DNA of 10,627 nt from contig QHXA01000097.1 of the NCBI GenBank assembly GCA_003222755.1, positions 1 to 10,627 of the forward strand, read 5' to 3'. Shown piece by piece: positions 1 through 6,521 of this stretch (the stretch's first letter is position 1; each line of letters begins with the position of its first letter). The notes beneath the pieces were generated by a model that was given only the letters and a program-made list of their open reading frames with translations, did not search any database and was not told where the DNA came from. The stretch comes from Acidobacteriota bacterium. GTDB lineage: Bacteria > Acidobacteriota > Terriglobia > 20CM-2-55-15. A program made the position numbers and the translations under genes.

Positions 1-846
1 GTTCGGATGCTTTGCCGAATAACGGATGATCTCGTACGAAATTCCTGCGACTAACGGAAGCAGCACGATACGCGAAAGCAGCTTTCCGGCAAACGTATCA
101 AAGTGGACGACCGAGAAAACCAAAATACTCACGATCATCACCACGAGCAGAAAGCTCGTTCCACAACGGGGATGTAGTGTCGAAAATTTCTGTGCAGTTG
201 CTACATTCAGGCTTTGGCGAGACTCAAAGTTGTAAACCGTTTTGTGTTCAGCGCCATGGTACTCAAAGACACGCTTCATGTCTTTCATCCACGAGACAGA
301 GTACAGGAACGCGACAAACACCATTACGCGCAACAGCCCGTCGATTCCGTTGAACAACAATGAGCTGTGAAATCCGATTTGCGTCTGTAGCAGTCTTGTC
401 ATCAACAGAGGCAGAGCAACGAACAGCAGGACGTTGATACCGAGCGCCAGCACAAGATTGCCGGCGATCAGCCAGGACGAAACTTGGGCGGGATCTTTCG
501 GCGCCGCCTTTTTGGCGTCCTTATTTGTGATCTCTTCGCTTAGAGCTTCTTCGGCCGAAAAGCGCAGTGCCCGAATCCCGAGGACGAGCGCTTGCGCCAG
601 AACGCCGACTCCACGTACGACAGGAGCTTTAAAAATCTTTGACTTCTGCCCGAGCGCCAGCAGCGCGTCTTTCATGACACGAACGGTTCCATCCTGCCGC
701 CGTACGGCCACCGAGTAGCCCTTCGGCGACCGCATCATCACTCCTTCAATCACGGCTTGGCCGCCAACCAGAATGTCGTCTTCATTGGTACTAAGAGCCC
801 AGGATGTTGCGGTAAATAGGAAATGCTTTAGGTATTTGAAAATCAA
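1..846 (-). CDS. DUF1385 / YqhQ-like integral membrane protein (partial, C-terminus cut by window edge)
   Basis: The reading frame is open from the left edge and gives 282 residues without the C-terminus; the family usually runs somewhat past 300. Family hallmarks seen: ILVGGQAVIEGVMMRSP at about residues 25-41, EYHGAEHKTVYNFE at 196-209, HPRCGTSF at 225-232 and YEIIRYSAKH near 271-280. Hydrophobic, membrane-spanning stretches lie around 128-150, 170-185, 232-247 and 258-270. The biochemical role of the family is not established; YqhQ has been described as a predicted metal-dependent enzyme. No ATG gives a sensible start. I chose TTG at 846-844 because GAGG lies 9 bases upstream and the protein then begins with a short hydrophobic segment before the conserved core. 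The gene begins 16 bases after the rpmE stop, so the two are probably co-transcribed. In many bacteria DUF1385 sits between rpmE and prfA/prmC, so release-factor genes may lie just outside the window. The family is secure; the start is less so. Confidence 0.93.
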   Translation of the reverse strand, partial: MIFKYLKHFLFTATSWALSTNEDDILVGGQAVIEGVMMRSPKGYSVAVRRQDGTVRVMKDALLALGQKSKIFKAPVVRGVGVLAQALVLGIRALRFSAEEALSEEITNKDAKKAAPKDPAQVSSWLIAGNLVLALGINVLLFVALPLLMTRLLQTQIGFHSSLLFNGIDGLLRVMVFVAFLYSVSWMKDMKRVFEYHGAEHKTVYNFESRQSLNVATAQKFSTLHPRCGTSFLLVVMIVSILVFSVVHFDTFAGKLLSRIVLLPLVAGISYEIIRYSAKHPN

Positions 847-862
847 TTCGGTATGCCTCGGT

Positions 863-1066
863 TTAAGAAGTCTTCTTGTATTTTCTCTGAAATCGTTCGA
901 CCCGGCCGGCGGTGTCGACCAGTTTCTGCTTGCCCGTGAAAAAGGGATGACATTTGGAGCAGATTTCAAGGTGGATCTCCGGTTTCGTCGAGCGCGTCCT
1001 GAAAGTCTCACCGCATGCGCATTTGACGACCGCATCGACGTAATTCGGATGGATGTTTGGTTTCAT
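863..1066 (-). CDS. rpmE: 50S ribosomal protein L31 (bL31), zinc-binding type
   Basis: This 67-residue protein is a structural component of the large ribosomal subunit, near the central protuberance. It begins MKPNIHPNY, the usual bL31 opening. It carries four cysteines at residues 16, 18, 36 and 39 (CAC and CSKC), the zinc-binding C+ pattern, so it is not the zinc-independent paralogue made under zinc limitation. The segment SKCHPFFTGKQKLVDTAGRV is the typical core, and the basic tail RFQRKYKKTS is expected. Length is normal. A GGAGG Shine-Dalgarno at 1075-1071 sits 4 bases before the ATG, and a good -10 box lies upstream. It is the first gene of a minus-strand unit with the DUF1385 gene and is divergent from rpsA, so two ribosomal protein genes share one promoter region. 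Identification is very secure. Confidence 0.98.
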   Translation of the reverse strand: MKPNIHPNYVDAVVKCACGETFRTRSTKPEIHLEICSKCHPFFTGKQKLVDTAGRVERFQRKYKKTS

Positions 1067-1086
1067 TAAGCCTCCAGTAACGAACC

Positions 1087-1114
1087 ATTATACATTTTTC
1101 TCCTTTGATTTCAC
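1087..1114 (-). promoter_or_regulatory. Probable sigma-70-type promoter of rpmE
   Basis: A perfect TATAAT lies on the minus strand at 1092-1087. A GTGAAA hexamer (four of six matches to TTGACA) lies at 1114-1109, with a 16-base spacer. Transcription would start near 1080, giving a short leader that still contains the GGAGG ribosome site at 1075-1071. The -10 box is strong and the -35 box is weak. This rests on motif reading only. Confidence 0.5.
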
Positions 1115-1134
1115 GCAAGGCATTGACTATAGTA

Positions 1135-1164
1135 CTGCCAGCCATTAATCCGCTGTAGTATAAG
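1135..1164 (+). promoter_or_regulatory. Candidate promoter of the rpsA cluster
   Basis: CTGCCA (1135-1140, four of six matches) and TATAAG (1159-1164, five of six matches) are separated by 18 bases. Transcription would start near 1171 and leave a leader of about 130 bases before rpsA. A better-looking -35 hexamer, TTGACT, lies at 1123-1128, but it has only a poor -10 partner at normal spacing (ATTAAT at 1144-1149, spacer 15). Either could be used. Confidence 0.35.
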
Positions 1165-1170
1165 GACATT

Positions 1171-1300
1171 CTGTGTACTCTCGTGTTCCCGCCCTTCTGC
1201 CCCGATACGCCGCAACGACTTCCAGACCAGCGGTTGCAATGGATCGCGAAATTGGTTACCGTACCAAGTTCTTAGTTAGTCCCAGGAGGAAACGATCACA
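1171..1300 (+). promoter_or_regulatory. rpsA 5' leader with ribosome binding site
   Basis: About 130 non-coding bases precede rpsA if the 1135-1164 promoter is right. Two small stem-loops can be drawn: GCAAC/GTTGC (1212-1216 with 1233-1237), and TTGGT/ACCAA (1252-1256 with 1263-1267) with a 6-base loop. The leader ends with a strong AGGAGG at 1284-1289, 11 bases before the ATG. S1 represses its own mRNA through leader structure in Escherichia coli. Whether this leader does the same is inference. Confidence 0.3.
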
Positions 1301-3046
1301 ATGGTTAATGAACCCGGAAAATTGACTGCAGCGCAGCGTGCCCCAGAGAAGGAACGACGCGCCGGTCAATTTGGAATTCCACAAGGAGAGGAGGAAGAGA
1401 ATTACGAGAAGCTTCTAGACCAGTATGTTGCCCGCAAGTTCGCAGAAGGCGAAGTGATGAAGGGCAGGGTTTTGAAGATCACGGACACGGATGTTGTCGT
1501 AGACATCGGGTACAAATCTGAAGGCGTAATTCCGGTCACTCAATTTATTGATGCAGGTGGCCAATTGACAATCAAAGTCGGCGATGTGGTCGACGTGCTG
1601 ATCGAAGACACGGAAGACGGCGATGGCCACATTGTGCTTTCCAAGGAGAAAGCCGAAAAAGTAAGAGTTTGGGAAGAAGTTGAAAAGGCTTACAACGAGA
1701 ACACAATCATTCGCGGCCGCGTCATCGAGCGAATCAAAGGCGGTCTCTCGGTTGATATTGGCGTCCGTGCTTTCCTTCCTGGCTCGCAAATTGATGTTCG
1801 CCCAGTCAAGAACCTCGATTCCTTGAAAGGTAAAGAAATCGAGTGTCGTGTCATTAAGCTCAATCGCAAGCGCGGGAATATTGTTCTTTCGCGCAAACTT
1901 GTGCTCGAAACCGAGCAGCAGCGAAAGAAGGCCTTCACACTGGAAGTGTTGAGGGAAGATGCCGAAGTTCGCGGCGTCGTGAAGAACATCACCGATTATG
2001 GTGTCTTTGTGGATCTCGGTGGAATCGATGGTCTTCTTCATGTGACGGACCTTTCCTGGGGCCGTGTGAACCACCCGTCGGAGATGTTTAACGTCGGCGA
2101 TGAAATCACCGTCAAGATCCTCAAATATGATCGGGAGAAAGAGCGCGTTTCCCTGGGATACAAGCAACTCACACCGGATCCGTGGACGTTGGTGCGGCAA
2201 GTTTATCCCGTCGGTGCTCGCGTTACGGGGAAGGTTGTCAATATCACGGATTACGGCGCTTTCGTGGAATTAGAGGCAGGAGTTGAAGGACTCATCCATG
2301 TTTCTGAAATGTCTTGGAGCAAGCGCGTGAAGCATCCTTCAAAGCTGCTTCAGACTGGACAGGACGTCGAAGCCGTTGTACTCGATGTGGACATGGAGAA
2401 CAGGCGGATTTCATTAGGCATGAAACAGACAGAGCCGGATCCGTGGTCCACGCTGGCGGAGCGGTATGCCATCGGTTCCGTTATCGCCGGTCGTGTTCGG
2501 AATCTCACCGACTTCGGAGCATTCATCGAAGTCGAGGAAGGCATCGACGGATTGGTGCATGTATCGGACATCTCTCCCCGCCGGATCAAACACCCGTCCG
2601 AAGTCCTGAAAAAGGGTGAACGCGTCGAGGCAGTGATTCTGAATATCGATACTGAAAACCATCGGCTCTCGCTTGGAATCAAGCAACTTCAGCCCGATAT
2701 CTGGGAACAGTTCTTCACGAACCACCGGCTTGGTGATCTCGTTCGTGGCCGCATCGTTCGTCACGCCCCGTTCGGCGTCTTCGTTGAGTTGGATGAAGGA
2801 ATTGAGGGGCTGTGTCATGTCTCGGAACTCGACGAAGCAGATCGGCAAAATCTCGAGAATCGCTTCAGGCTGGGTGAGGAGGACGAGTTCAAGATCATTA
2901 AACTCAGCCCGACAGAGCGAAAAATAGGTTTGAGTCACAGAGCGATTGCCGAAGACGCGGAGCGGCGGGAATACGATTCCTATCGCGATAGCGCGGACGG
3001 CACCGCCACCTTGGCCGACCTATTTCACGCGAAAGACAATTCCTAA
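1301..3046 (+). CDS. rpsA: 30S ribosomal protein S1, six S1 domains
   Basis: This 581-residue RNA-binding protein holds mRNA on the small ribosomal subunit during initiation. Six S1 (OB-fold) repeats can be read at about residues 50-116, 136-199, 221-289, 306-376, 392-462 and 478-547. Repeats 1 and 2 have the divergent ribosome-docking style (YKSEGVIP; VRAFLPGSQIDVRPVKNL). Repeats 3 to 6 carry the classical TDYG(V/A)FV...G(I/V)(D/E)GL(L/I/V/C)HV signature with HPSE or HPSK. Six domains is the Proteobacteria-like full form; many Gram-positive versions have four. An acidic N-terminal lead-in of about 45 residues precedes the first domain. The start follows a strong AGGAGG at 1284-1289. It is the first gene of a tight plus-strand cluster with sppA, an IHF-like gene and a HIT gene; rpsA-ihfB adjacency is also known in Escherichia coli. 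Long open frames on the opposite strand here are shadows. Confidence 0.98.
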   Translation: MVNEPGKLTAAQRAPEKERRAGQFGIPQGEEEENYEKLLDQYVARKFAEGEVMKGRVLKITDTDVVVDIGYKSEGVIPVTQFIDAGGQLTIKVGDVVDVLIEDTEDGDGHIVLSKEKAEKVRVWEEVEKAYNENTIIRGRVIERIKGGLSVDIGVRAFLPGSQIDVRPVKNLDSLKGKEIECRVIKLNRKRGNIVLSRKLVLETEQQRKKAFTLEVLREDAEVRGVVKNITDYGVFVDLGGIDGLLHVTDLSWGRVNHPSEMFNVGDEITVKILKYDREKERVSLGYKQLTPDPWTLVRQVYPVGARVTGKVVNITDYGAFVELEAGVEGLIHVSEMSWSKRVKHPSKLLQTGQDVEAVVLDVDMENRRISLGMKQTEPDPWSTLAERYAIGSVIAGRVRNLTDFGAFIEVEEGIDGLVHVSDISPRRIKHPSEVLKKGERVEAVILNIDTENHRLSLGIKQLQPDIWEQFFTNHRLGDLVRGRIVRHAPFGVFVELDEGIEGLCHVSELDEADRQNLENRFRLGEEDEFKIIKLSPTERKIGLSHRAIAEDAERREYDSYRDSADGTATLADLFHAKDNS

Positions 3047-3055
3047 CCTGTCGAA

Positions 3056-3949
3056 ATGCGCAATCGCATGCTCATATGGCTCCTCCTCGGTGGAGGAGCC
3101 TTCATCCTTTTAGCCGTCATTGCAATTGCGGTTGCTCTAACGGTCGGTTCGGACGAAGCTGCGGAATTCCCATTTTCGGATCGCATTCAGGTGGTCGATG
3201 TCCAGGGCGAACTCCTGGAGTCGCGTCCGATTCTCGAGCAGCTCAAGCGCTACGAGGATTCAAACTCCATCAAAGCCATCTTGCTGAATATCGATTCGCC
3301 CGGCGGGGGCGTCGCGGTTTCCCAGGAGATCTACGCCGAAATCAAGCGGCTGCGCGAGAAGAAGGACAAAACCATCATTGCATATCTCTCGTCGACCGGC
3401 GCATCGGGCGCGTATTACGTCGCGTGTGCAGCCAACAAAATTGTCGCGAATCCGGGAACTATTGTTGGCAGTATCGGCGTGATTGCAGAATGGGTAAACT
3501 ATGCCGACTTGTTGGAATGGGCGAAGGTGAAAGATGTTGTATTCAAGACCGGTGAGTTCAAGGATACGGGGTCACCATCACGGCCTTTGACTGACAACGA
3601 GCGGAAGTATTTTCAAGGTCTGATCGACGATATGTACGTACAATTCCTCGAAGCCGTCTCGGCCGGACGAAAACTGGATTTGCAGGAAGTCCGCTCGATC
3701 GCGGACGGCCGCGTCTTTACAGGCAGGGATGCCAAGGAACGAAAGTTAATTGACGAAATTGGCAACTTTCAAGATGCCGTGGAACTCACGGCGAAGCTGG
3801 CCGGCATTTCAGGGAAGCCTCGACTGCTGCGGCTGAACCGCCAGCGCGTCACTTTGCTGGATGTATTGACAAGCGACCTGTCGCGGCTCGTGCCATTCAA
3901 TGGTCAAAGCATGAAGTCGCAGATCAAATTCCAATATTTGTGGAAGTAA
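3056..3949 (+). CDS. sppA: Signal peptide peptidase SppA, S49 family, short (36K-type) form
   Basis: This membrane-anchored serine protease degrades leftover signal peptides after their release. The 297-residue protein has one N-terminal membrane anchor (about residues 6-30) and a single S49 domain, the short Bacillus-type form rather than the tandem-domain E. coli form. Seen motifs: LLNIDSPGGGV (76-86), with the nucleophile in STGASGAYY at Ser117, and KTGEFKDTGSPSRPLT with the general-base lysine at Lys169. The Ser-Lys distance of 52 residues matches Bacillus SppA (Ser147/Lys199). VGSIGVI at 137-143 is also typical. The gene starts 9 bases after the rpsA stop and has no recognisable Shine-Dalgarno, so it may be translated by coupling to rpsA. 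ATG at 3068 is an alternative start that would still keep the anchor. Confidence 0.96.
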   Translation: MRNRMLIWLLLGGGAFILLAVIAIAVALTVGSDEAAEFPFSDRIQVVDVQGELLESRPILEQLKRYEDSNSIKAILLNIDSPGGGVAVSQEIYAEIKRLREKKDKTIIAYLSSTGASGAYYVACAANKIVANPGTIVGSIGVIAEWVNYADLLEWAKVKDVVFKTGEFKDTGSPSRPLTDNERKYFQGLIDDMYVQFLEAVSAGRKLDLQEVRSIADGRVFTGRDAKERKLIDEIGNFQDAVELTAKLAGISGKPRLLRLNRQRVTLLDVLTSDLSRLVPFNGQSMKSQIKFQYLWK

Positions 3950-3980
3950 GGGGTCTGAACCCGAGAGGAGTGAATAGATC

Positions 3981-4316
3981 ATGACCAAGGCAGACCTGGT
4001 GGAAGAAGTTTCCCGGATTACAGAGCTGACGCGAAAAGATTCAGAGGTGATCGTCGATACGTTATTCGATAGCGTCATCAAAGCGCTCAAGACAGGAGAC
4101 AAGCTCGAAGTCCGCGGCTTCGGTAGCTTCCGCGTGCGCCAGCGCAATGCGCGCGTCGGCCGGAATCCTAAGACAGGCGAGAAAGTGGAAGTGCCGGCGA
4201 AGCGTGTTCCGTATTTCAAGCCAAGCAAAGAACTAAAGGATCTGATCAACGAGGACGGCACAACCGTCGCTCCCGCGACTCCATCCGAGACTCCGGTAGC
4301 ACCAACGAATCCGTAA
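3981..4316 (+). CDS. HU/IHF-family DNA-bending protein, IHF-beta-like
   Basis: This 111-residue nucleoid protein bends DNA as a dimer. The opening MTKADLVEEV, the core EVRGFGSFRVRQR (43-55), the DNA-contacting arm GRNPKTGEKVEVPAKRVPYF (60-79) with the intercalating proline at Pro63, and the end FKPSKELKDL (79-88) are all hallmark. The pattern RGFGSF...GRNPKTG.KV...K.VP.FKP.KEL is closer to IHF beta than to plain HU, which fits its position in the rpsA cluster. A non-conserved Pro/Thr-rich tail of about 20 residues (90-111) follows the normal domain end. GAGGAG at 3963-3968 serves as ribosome site, 12 bases before the ATG. Whether it works as an IHF heterodimer subunit or as an HU-like homodimer cannot be told here; no partner gene is in the window. 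Confidence 0.95.
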   Translation: MTKADLVEEVSRITELTRKDSEVIVDTLFDSVIKALKTGDKLEVRGFGSFRVRQRNARVGRNPKTGEKVEVPAKRVPYFKPSKELKDLINEDGTTVAPATPSETPVAPTNP

Positions 4317-4317
4317 T

Positions 4318-4797
4318 ATGGATTTCATCTGGAGCCCGTGGCGCTACGCGTATCTGGCGTCAGGCGGGAGGAAACCGTCCTCTTGCGTCTTTTGCGTCGA
4401 TGAAGATCGAAGCCGCGACGAGGAACGGCTGGTCGTTTTTCGGGGAATTCACAATTTCATCATCCTCAATTTATTTCCTTACACCTCCGGCCATGTGATG
4501 GTCGCGCCGTACGAACACCTGGACGCCATTACTTCGGCCAAACCGGAGCAATTAACGGAAATGATGCAGCTGTGTCAGAGAACCATCACCGCGTTGGAAA
4601 AGCTCTATCGTCCGGAAGGTTTTAATCTGGGAATGAACCTGGGAATTGCCGCCGGTGCAGGCATCCGCGAGCACTTCCATTTACACGTTGTCCCGCGCTG
4701 GACGGGTGATGCAAATTTTATGAGCGTCATCGGTGAGACCCGTGTCTTGCCTGAGGAATTGAAAACGACGTATGCACGGATGAAGGCAGAACTGTAA
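4318..4797 (+). CDS. HIT-family protein, probable Ap4A phosphorylase/hydrolase-like
   Basis: This 159-residue nucleotide-binding hydrolase or transferase has the histidine triad EHFHLHVVPRW, with His119, His121 and His123 at the alternating positions; the middle histidine is the expected nucleophile. The N-terminus IWSPWRYAYL followed by CVFC (Cys23, Cys26) marks the zinc-containing branch related to mycobacterial Ap4A phosphorylase (Rv2613c type). Family members split diadenosine polyphosphates or other nucleotide conjugates; the substrate here is inferred from the branch. NLFPYTSGHVMVAPYEHL (51-68) is the usual HIT strand region. The ATG is one base after the stop of the IHF-like gene, with no independent Shine-Dalgarno, so translational coupling is likely. 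It is the last gene of the rpsA cluster and ends 16 bases from a convergent acetyltransferase gene. Confidence 0.93.
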   Translation: MDFIWSPWRYAYLASGGRKPSSCVFCVDEDRSRDEERLVVFRGIHNFIILNLFPYTSGHVMVAPYEHLDAITSAKPEQLTEMMQLCQRTITALEKLYRPEGFNLGMNLGIAAGAGIREHFHLHVVPRWTGDANFMSVIGETRVLPEELKTTYARMKAEL

Positions 4798-4813
4798 ATT
4801 TCGGAGTTGAACT

Positions 4814-5266
4814 TCACAGTTCTTTCATCATCAGAAATGCATCATTGCCGTTCGCGTAATAATGACGAAGAGTGCGCACGGTGCGGAATCCGCGTTGTTT
4901 GTAGAAGTTAATCGCAGCGCGATTACTCGTATCGACCTGTAGGTCATAGGTTTCTACTCCGTAACGCGACAGGATGTCTTCGGCGTGATTCAAGAGCTGG
5001 GTGGCGTAGCCCTTTCGGCGATGAGTCTGTCGTACATCCAGGGTCACAATCGTGCCGGATCGTCCTGTGCGGTGCACCTCGAAAATCAGAAACGCGACAA
5101 TTTCGCTATCTTCTTCGAGAACGATTGTTTCGGCGCCGTTGCGATTCATGAAGTAGGAGAGTTCGGCTGCATCATACGCAACGCCACCGGCAAAACTGGC
5201 TTGATCAATTTCTAACAAGGTGTCGAAATCCGCGGTCACCGCGTGCCGAATAAGCGTTTTCGCCAT
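4814..5266 (-). CDS. GNAT-family N-acetyltransferase, RimI-like
   Basis: This 150-residue protein transfers acetyl from acetyl-CoA. Seen: the acetyl-CoA pyrophosphate-binding loop RRKGYATQLL (83-92) following VTLDVRQTHR, then NRAAINFYKQRGF (115-127) and YYANGNDAFLMMKEL at the C-terminus. The YY..G.DA..M ending is characteristic of RimI, which acetylates the N-terminal alanine of ribosomal protein S18. Many RimI-like paralogues have other targets, so no symbol is given. The frame extends upstream to 5386, but that extension would overlap the divergent gene at 5303 and has no GNAT character. I therefore chose the ATG at 5266-5264, giving MAKTLIRHAV, the normal family start. No strong Shine-Dalgarno is present. 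It converges on the HIT gene and is divergent from the zinc-finger/membrane gene, with 36 bases between starts. Confidence 0.92.
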   Translation of the reverse strand: MAKTLIRHAVTADFDTLLEIDQASFAGGVAYDAAELSYFMNRNGAETIVLEEDSEIVAFLIFEVHRTGRSGTIVTLDVRQTHRRKGYATQLLNHAEDILSRYGVETYDLQVDTSNRAAINFYKQRGFRTVRTLRHYYANGNDAFLMMKEL

Positions 5267-5295
5267 TGAAGCAGTGAGGTCGTTGTCATTAATAT
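5266..5295 (+). promoter_or_regulatory. Candidate promoter giving a leaderless mRNA for the 5303 gene
   Basis: TTGAAG (5266-5271, four of six matches) and TAATAT (5290-5295) are 18 bases apart. A start point 7-8 bases after the -10 box falls on or next to the ATG at 5303. No Shine-Dalgarno precedes that ATG, and the frame is closed upstream by TGA at 5267-5269. The minus strand of the same stretch holds a TATATT (5296-5291) that could serve the divergent acetyltransferase. Confidence 0.3.
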
Positions 5296-5302
5296 AGCAG
5301 CC

Positions 5303-5554
5303 ATGCCACGCTGCCTCCATACCTTCGATTCCGGGTTTCAGTGCATTTCCGAAGCCGTGGAGCCGACGGACTTGTGCGAAGCCCATCAGAAAGTCGTCGC
5401 CTTTGAGTCGGAGCGCCTGCTGGATTCTATCTGGCGAAAGGCGTTTTTTCGGCTCGTGGCGTTGCTTCTCCTCTTGATGTTCCTCATCCCGCTCTTTTAC
5501 ACGTTGCGGGACCTGTATCTTGGCCCGCCGGTGAAAGCGCAGGAGGATTGGTGA
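5303..5554 (+). CDS. Small zinc-finger-like, single-pass membrane protein of unknown function
   Basis: I do not recognise a named family for this 83-residue protein. The N-terminus has a Cys/Cys/Cys/His set at residues 4, 14, 25 and 28 (MPRC...GFQC...LCEAH), the layout of small zinc-binding knuckles that often begin with MxRC. A charged linker follows, then one strong membrane helix at about 48-68 (FFRLVALLLLLMFLIPLF), and a short tail. The expected topology puts the zinc head in the cytoplasm. It is a real gene on these grounds: the cysteine spacing, the membrane helix, and an exact GTGA overlap with the DUF4159 gene, whose AGGAGG ribosome site lies inside this gene's end. The pair probably works together. 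The start at 5303 is the only in-frame ATG before a stop and has no Shine-Dalgarno. Confidence 0.82.
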   Translation: MPRCLHTFDSGFQCISEAVEPTDLCEAHQKVVAFESERLLDSIWRKAFFRLVALLLLLMFLIPLFYTLRDLYLGPPVKAQEDW

Positions 5555-6336
5555 AACGTTTTTGGATCCTCGGCGCGGCGCTTCTGATCAGCATTGCTGT
5601 TGGAACGATCTTCGCGCAGGAACTGGGACTCCTCGGCCGTTACGATGACGCGCGCTACATCAAACAGACGACAGAAGACACCAACCAGATCGTCTTTGCT
5701 CGACTGATTTACAACGGACGAATACCTGGATATTACAAAAATTGGTACACGGATTACCCGGATGCGGACCACCACTTGATCGAGGGCTTGAAGCGGCTCA
5801 CCAACCTCAACATCGCCGACCACGAGCGGGCGGTTGCTATTAACGATCCGGATCTTTTCCGGTATCCGTTCCTATACACCAGTGAGCCTGAACAGATGGT
5901 ACTCACCGACGATGACGCTGCGATCATGCGCGAGTATCTCGAGCGTGGTGGCTTTTGGATCCTGGACGATTTTTGGGGCAGCTTCGAGTGGCAGGCAATG
6001 GAGCGCCAGCTGAGGAAGATCCTGCCGATGGCGGAAATCAAGGATATCCCGCATGATCACACCATCTTCCATCAGTTCTATGACATCGACAAAATCATCC
6101 AGGTGCCAAGTCTGGCATACGCCTACAATGGCGGGATTACCTGGGAGCAGGATGGCTTTGTGCCGGAATGCAAAGGCGTGTGGGACGACCACGGCCGCCT
6201 GATGATTGTCATTAATCACAATACCGATCTGGGTGATGCCTACGAACACGCCGATAACCCGCTGTACCCCCATTATTTTTCGGGATATGCGTATCGGGTG
6301 GCGATAAATTTTGTTCTGTATTCCCTGACACATTAG
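5551..6336 (+). CDS. Exported DUF4159-domain protein
   Basis: This 261-residue protein has an N-terminal signal-peptide-like segment (about residues 2-22, ending IFA before QE), so it is probably periplasmic or anchored. DUF4159 features seen: NWYTDYPDADHHLIEGLKRL (64-83), FRYPFLYTSEPEQM (103-116), LERGGFWILDDFWGSFEW (130-147), VWDDHGRLMIVINHNTDLGD (210-229) and YRVAINFVLYSLTH at the end. The fold of this family is thought to resemble glutamine-amidotransferase-like domains, but no catalytic triad is proven and the function is unknown. The full domain is present. I chose GTG at 5551, which overlaps the previous stop as GTGA and lies 4 bases after AGGAGG (5541-5546). A TTG at 5548 is too close to that site. 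Elsewhere DUF4159 genes often accompany MoxR/DUF58-type exported-protein clusters; here only the zinc-finger/membrane gene is beside it. Confidence 0.93.
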   Translation: MKRFWILGAALLISIAVGTIFAQELGLLGRYDDARYIKQTTEDTNQIVFARLIYNGRIPGYYKNWYTDYPDADHHLIEGLKRLTNLNIADHERAVAINDPDLFRYPFLYTSEPEQMVLTDDDAAIMREYLERGGFWILDDFWGSFEWQAMERQLRKILPMAEIKDIPHDHTIFHQFYDIDKIIQVPSLAYAYNGGITWEQDGFVPECKGVWDDHGRLMIVINHNTDLGDAYEHADNPLYPHYFSGYAYRVAINFVLYSLTH

Positions 6337-6394
6337 AGTTCGGTTTTCGCAGCGCGGAGCGTGCATGCACGCCGGAGGCGTGCGAGGAGATTAG

Positions 6395-6425
6395 CCAGGG
6401 GTACGCGTTTTTTGCGTACCCCTGG
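6395..6425. repeat. Perfect 12-bp hairpin with T-rich loop
   Basis: CCAGGGGTACGC (6395-6406) pairs without mismatch with GCGTACCCCTGG (6414-6425) around the 7-base loop GTTTTTT. The T run is in the loop and no T tract follows either arm, so it is not a standard intrinsic terminator. It may still stall or protect the DUF4159 transcript end. Confidence 0.8.
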
Positions 6426-6483
6426 AATTGATACGCACTAAGGATCGCACCCCGGCAGGGGCGGAGGTCCTTGTTTCAGATAA

Positions 6484-6521
6484 CCGGGGGTTGCGCTCGC
6501 TGCCGCTCGCTTAATCCCCGG
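6484..6521. repeat. GC-rich stem with internal CGCTCGC direct repeats
   Basis: CCGGGG (6484-6489) pairs with CCCCGG (6516-6521). The stem can extend through G-T and T-A pairs to about 6493/6512. The loop region carries CGCTCGC twice (6494-6500 and 6504-6510), three bases apart. The same sequence also forms the right half of the nested inverted repeats of the 183-bp element. Confidence 0.6.

Noticed and set aside
434..718. Plus-strand open frame near the left edge (also one at 26-235)
   Set aside because: Opposite the DUF1385 gene, whose family motifs are on the minus strand; the plus-strand product is Ser/Arg-rich and featureless.
1415..2200. 261-codon open frame on the minus strand opposite rpsA
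   Set aside because: It lies wholly inside a secure S1 gene, has no recognisable domain or ribosome site, and reads as a by-product of codon use in the repeated S1 domains.
4789..4822. GAACTGT/ACAGTTC inverted repeat between the convergent HIT and acetyltransferase genes, as a bidirectional terminator
   Set aside because: The two arms are simply the last codons (Glu-Leu-stop) of both genes; the stem is only 7 bp with a 20-base loop and no proper T tract.
5267..5386. 40-residue N-terminal extension of the acetyltransferase
   Set aside because: The extension overlaps the divergent zinc-finger gene and lies before the normal GNAT N-terminus; the internal ATG at 5266 gives a standard-length protein.
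5872..6366. 164-codon minus-strand open frame opposite DUF4159
   Set aside because: Fully antisense to a gene with clear family motifs; no coding hallmarks of its own.
6395..6425. Intrinsic terminator of the DUF4159 gene
   Set aside because: The stem is strong but the T run is inside the loop and AATTGATACG follows, so the usual stem-plus-T-tract order is missing.
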